Assembly (NCBI RefSeq): GCF_943912825.1
Contig: NZ_CALTUX010000037.1
Coordinates: 1-17,030 of the forward strand
Length of the DNA: 17,030 nucleotides
DNA from: an uncultured Anaerococcus sp.
GTDB lineage: Bacteria; Bacillota; Clostridia; Tissierellales; Peptoniphilaceae
Direction of reading: 5' to 3'
Made by a program: the position numbers and the translations under genes. The notes under the pieces were generated by a model. That model worked only from the letters and a program-made list of their open reading frames with translations. It had not been told where the DNA came from and ran no database searches. Positions 15,188 through 17,030 of this stretch are shown one piece after another (positions within the stretch are counted from its first letter, which is position 1; every line of letters starts with the position of its first letter).

Positions 15188-16790
15188 GGGTTTAGATTAT
15201 CTTCGTATCTACGGCATAGGAATAATTTTAATATATCACCTTTTTAAAAGTATCCTTCCTGCTGGTTTTTTGGGTGTAAATATAATGTTTGTCCTTTCAG
15301 GCTTTCTTGTAAGCTACCATCTACTAGATGAGATATATAAAAAGGACGGTCTTGATTTAAAAACATATTATAAGAAGAGATTTGTAAGGATTTTCCCAGG
15401 CCTTTTCTTTATGGTCTTTGTTATTAGTCTAATGGCTTTTTTTATCAATAAGGACTTCACAGTCAATTATTTTGATCAATTTCTAGCAAGTATCTCTTTT
15501 AATAGCAATATTTACGAAATTTTATCAGGTGGCTCTTACGAGTCACAATTTATAAGCCACCTCTTCCTTCATACTTGGTTTTTGGCCTTGGAAGTACATT
15601 TTTATCTACTTTGGCCACTTGTGATGAAAATAATCTATAAAATAAGCCAGGGAGAAAGGGATGCCTTTTCAAAGAGATTTTTGCTGATGAGTGGGACTTA
15701 TTACCTTTTGAGTCTAGGCTTTACCATAGGCCTTACACTTTTAAATAAAGACAGGTCCTTTGTTTATTTTTCAGACTTTACTAGAAGTGCCTCATTTTTT
15801 GCAGGATCTTTTTTGGCTTGCTTTGTAAAAAGATATGGTTTTAGGAGACTTCCTTTTAGACAATTTAGTATTTTTTCTGGAATATTAATACTTATAATGT
15901 CTATCTTCCTATCTTATGACAATGACCTAACTTATCTGGCTGGGTTTTTTATAACAGATATGCTAACATTTCTGGTAATCCTTGCAGCTGTACCAAATAA
16001 AAGAATGGAAGAGCCTGAAATTATAGGTAAAATTGCATCCTACACCTATCCTATTTATCTTTTCCATTGGCCAATATTTGTAATAATGGAAAGTGTTTTT
16101 GAAAAGCCCCTAGCCTTGCTCTTAACTGTGATACTTACAGTGATTTTTGTCCTAATTAATAATCAAATTTTTGAGCCATTTTTTAGGGGAGAAGTGATAG
16201 ACCTTAAAATCTATAAACTTAATCCTGCTGGAGGTCTTAGGATAGCCTCTCTAACAAGTCTTATCTTAATTTCTTTCATCTCTGCAAGAAGCCTATCACT
16301 TGCATCAGATAACATGGTAAGTCTAGAGAAACAAATGTGGCTTGGAGCCCTAGATCAAGACCTAGGAAAGATTGAAAAGGATAAGAAAGATTTAGATAGA
16401 AAGCTTATAGAAGAAGAAAATCCTCAAAAAGCCCTAGAAGATAATGATTTAAAAGTAACTGTAATCGCTGATTCAGTCCTACTTGGCAACAGGCAATATA
16501 TAGAAGAAACCATCAAAAATACTTCTGTAGATGCCGAAAAATGCAGGCTACTTGAGACAGGTGCTGATATAATCGAAAGCTACAAAAAAGCGGGAAGCCT
16601 TGGGGATATAGTTGTCATGGCCCTTGGGACAAATGCCAAGGCAGATCCTGTAGACTCTCTCGAAAACATAATAGATGCCTTACCAAAGGGCACAAGGCTA
16701 ATTTTAGTTTCCTGCTATGACAATAGGTACGACCAACCCCATAGGGTAAGTCTTGCCATGCAAAAGATGGTCAAAAATATGACTTTATAA
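15177..16790 (+). CDS. OatA-like acyltransferase with SGNH domain, frameshifted near the C-terminus
   Basis: An integral-membrane acyltransferase-3 family protein joined to an extracytoplasmic SGNH hydrolase-like domain, the layout of peptidoglycan or polysaccharide O-acetyltransferases (OatA type). Residues 1-340 hold about 10 membrane segments with the family blocks LIYH (His21), NIMFVLSGFL (35-44), KKRFVRIFP (66-74), HTWFLALEVHFYLLWP (132-147) and YPIYLFHWP (291-299). An eleventh segment (354-370) leads to a charged linker and the SGNH part: ADSVLLG with nucleophile Ser433, and GTN (484-486). The frame stops at 537 residues, before the DxxH pair. The missing end lies in another frame directly downstream, so the reading frame looks broken by one base. 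GGGAGGAG (15162-15168 region) is the ribosome binding site, inside the preceding gene. The acetyl acceptor cannot be told. Confidence 0.85.
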   Translation: MKVKGLDYLRIYGIGIILIYHLFKSILPAGFLGVNIMFVLSGFLVSYHLLDEIYKKDGLDLKTYYKKRFVRIFPGLFFMVFVISLMAFFINKDFTVNYFDQFLASISFNSNIYEILSGGSYESQFISHLFLHTWFLALEVHFYLLWPLVMKIIYKISQGERDAFSKRFLLMSGTYYLLSLGFTIGLTLLNKDRSFVYFSDFTRSASFFAGSFLACFVKRYGFRRLPFRQFSIFSGILILIMSIFLSYDNDLTYLAGFFITDMLTFLVILAAVPNKRMEEPEIIGKIASYTYPIYLFHWPIFVIMESVFEKPLALLLTVILTVIFVLINNQIFEPFFRGEVIDLKIYKLNPAGGLRIASLTSLILISFISARSLSLASDNMVSLEKQMWLGALDQDLGKIEKDKKDLDRKLIEEENPQKALEDNDLKVTVIADSVLLGNRQYIEETIKNTSVDAEKCRLLETGADIIESYKKAGSLGDIVVMALGTNAKADPVDSLENIIDALPKGTRLILVSCYDNRYDQPHRVSLAMQKMVKNMTL

Positions 16791-16948
16791 CCTATATGCC
16801 ATGGGAAGAACTAGCCATGAACCACCCTGAATATTACAAGGGCACAGACGGAGTCCACTATTATGGAATCATGGATGCCTACGATGCCTACAATAGCCTG
16901 CTTGAAAAAGCTATTTTAGAAGCAAGTAAAAAAGAAGGAAAAAAATAA
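16773..16948 (+). pseudogene. Out-of-frame C-terminal end of the acyltransferase SGNH domain
   Basis: Reading the +1-shifted frame from the A5 run at 16773-16777 gives KYDFITYMPWEELAMNHPEY and then KGTDGVHYYG, ending at TAA 16946-16948. TDGVH supplies the Asp-x-x-His dyad that SGNH enzymes need and that the main frame lacks. One extra A in the run would give VKKYDF and an intact protein of about 590 residues, a normal OatA size. Either a real one-base deletion or a homopolymer sequencing error. Confidence 0.8.
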
Positions 16949-17030
16949 AAATAAAAAATATCAACTCCAGCCATAATGACCTGAACCCGTAAACACGGAA
17001 TAATTTAATAATCTTTTAAGCGGAATGTAA
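16949..17030. other. Terminal non-coding stretch, nothing recognised
   Basis: These last 82 bases hold no ORF of note, no convincing terminator and no RNA gene. A small inverted repeat CCGTAAACACGG (around 16987-16998) has only a 4-bp stem and no T run after it. Confidence 0.4.

Noticed and set aside
16987..16998. Inverted repeat CCGTAAACACGG as a terminator of the acyltransferase gene
   Set aside because: Only a 4-bp stem with no T run afterwards; too weak to call.
1..17030. CRISPR array, insertion sequence, tRNA or rRNA
   Set aside because: No spaced direct repeats, transposase-like frames, terminal inverted repeats or RNA-gene-like folds were found on either strand by eye.

Overview
The window is AT-rich, with almost every coding base on the + strand, tight gene spacing and strong AAGGAG-type ribosome binding sites. 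Together with the gene content this points to an obligately anaerobic low-GC Firmicute. A Tissierellia-type genus such as Anaerococcus or Peptoniphilus is my best guess, but that rests on general character and not on a marker gene.

Bases 1-14674 carry an anaerobic purine (xanthine/uric acid) catabolism locus. It belongs to the ygeW-ygeY-ygfK-ssnA-xdh family of clusters, historically called 'selenium-dependent molybdenum hydroxylase associated' and more recently linked to anaerobic urate breakdown in gut bacteria. The order is: ygeW (knotted carbamoyltransferase, missing its first few codons at the window edge), ygeY (M20-type metallohydrolase), carbamate kinase, a hairpin, ygfK (flavin/Fe-S oxidoreductase), ssnA (amidohydrolase), an NCS1 permease, a 58-residue two-helix membrane protein, a cytidine-deaminase-fold nucleobase deaminase, an NCS2 xanthine/uracil-type permease, a terminator, and then a separate xdhA-xdhB-xdhC unit (Mo, FAD and 2Fe-2S subunits) closed by a strong terminator.

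Inferred division of labour: the two permeases import purine bases. SsnA and the small deaminase remove exocyclic amino groups. XdhABC and YgfK do the redox chemistry on the purine ring. YgeY and YgeW handle ring-opened intermediates and carbamoyl transfer. Carbamate kinase makes ATP from carbamoyl phosphate. The usual partners ygeX (diaminopropionate ammonia-lyase) and hyuA (hydantoinase/dihydropyrimidinase) are not in the window.

Bases 14675-17030 are unrelated: a promoter region, a membrane-anchored small protein with a MORN-like stretch, and an overlapping OatA-like acyltransferase with a C-terminal SGNH domain. The acyltransferase reading frame is broken near its end by what looks like one missing A in a short A run, which moves the catalytic Asp-His out of frame. 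The last 82 bases hold no recognisable feature.

The points most worth a second look are: a YgfK about 170 residues shorter than usual that appears to have lost its NAD(P)H-binding domain; the permease/small protein/deaminase trio, whose codon use differs from the rest of the operon and which may have been inserted; and the broken acyltransferase.
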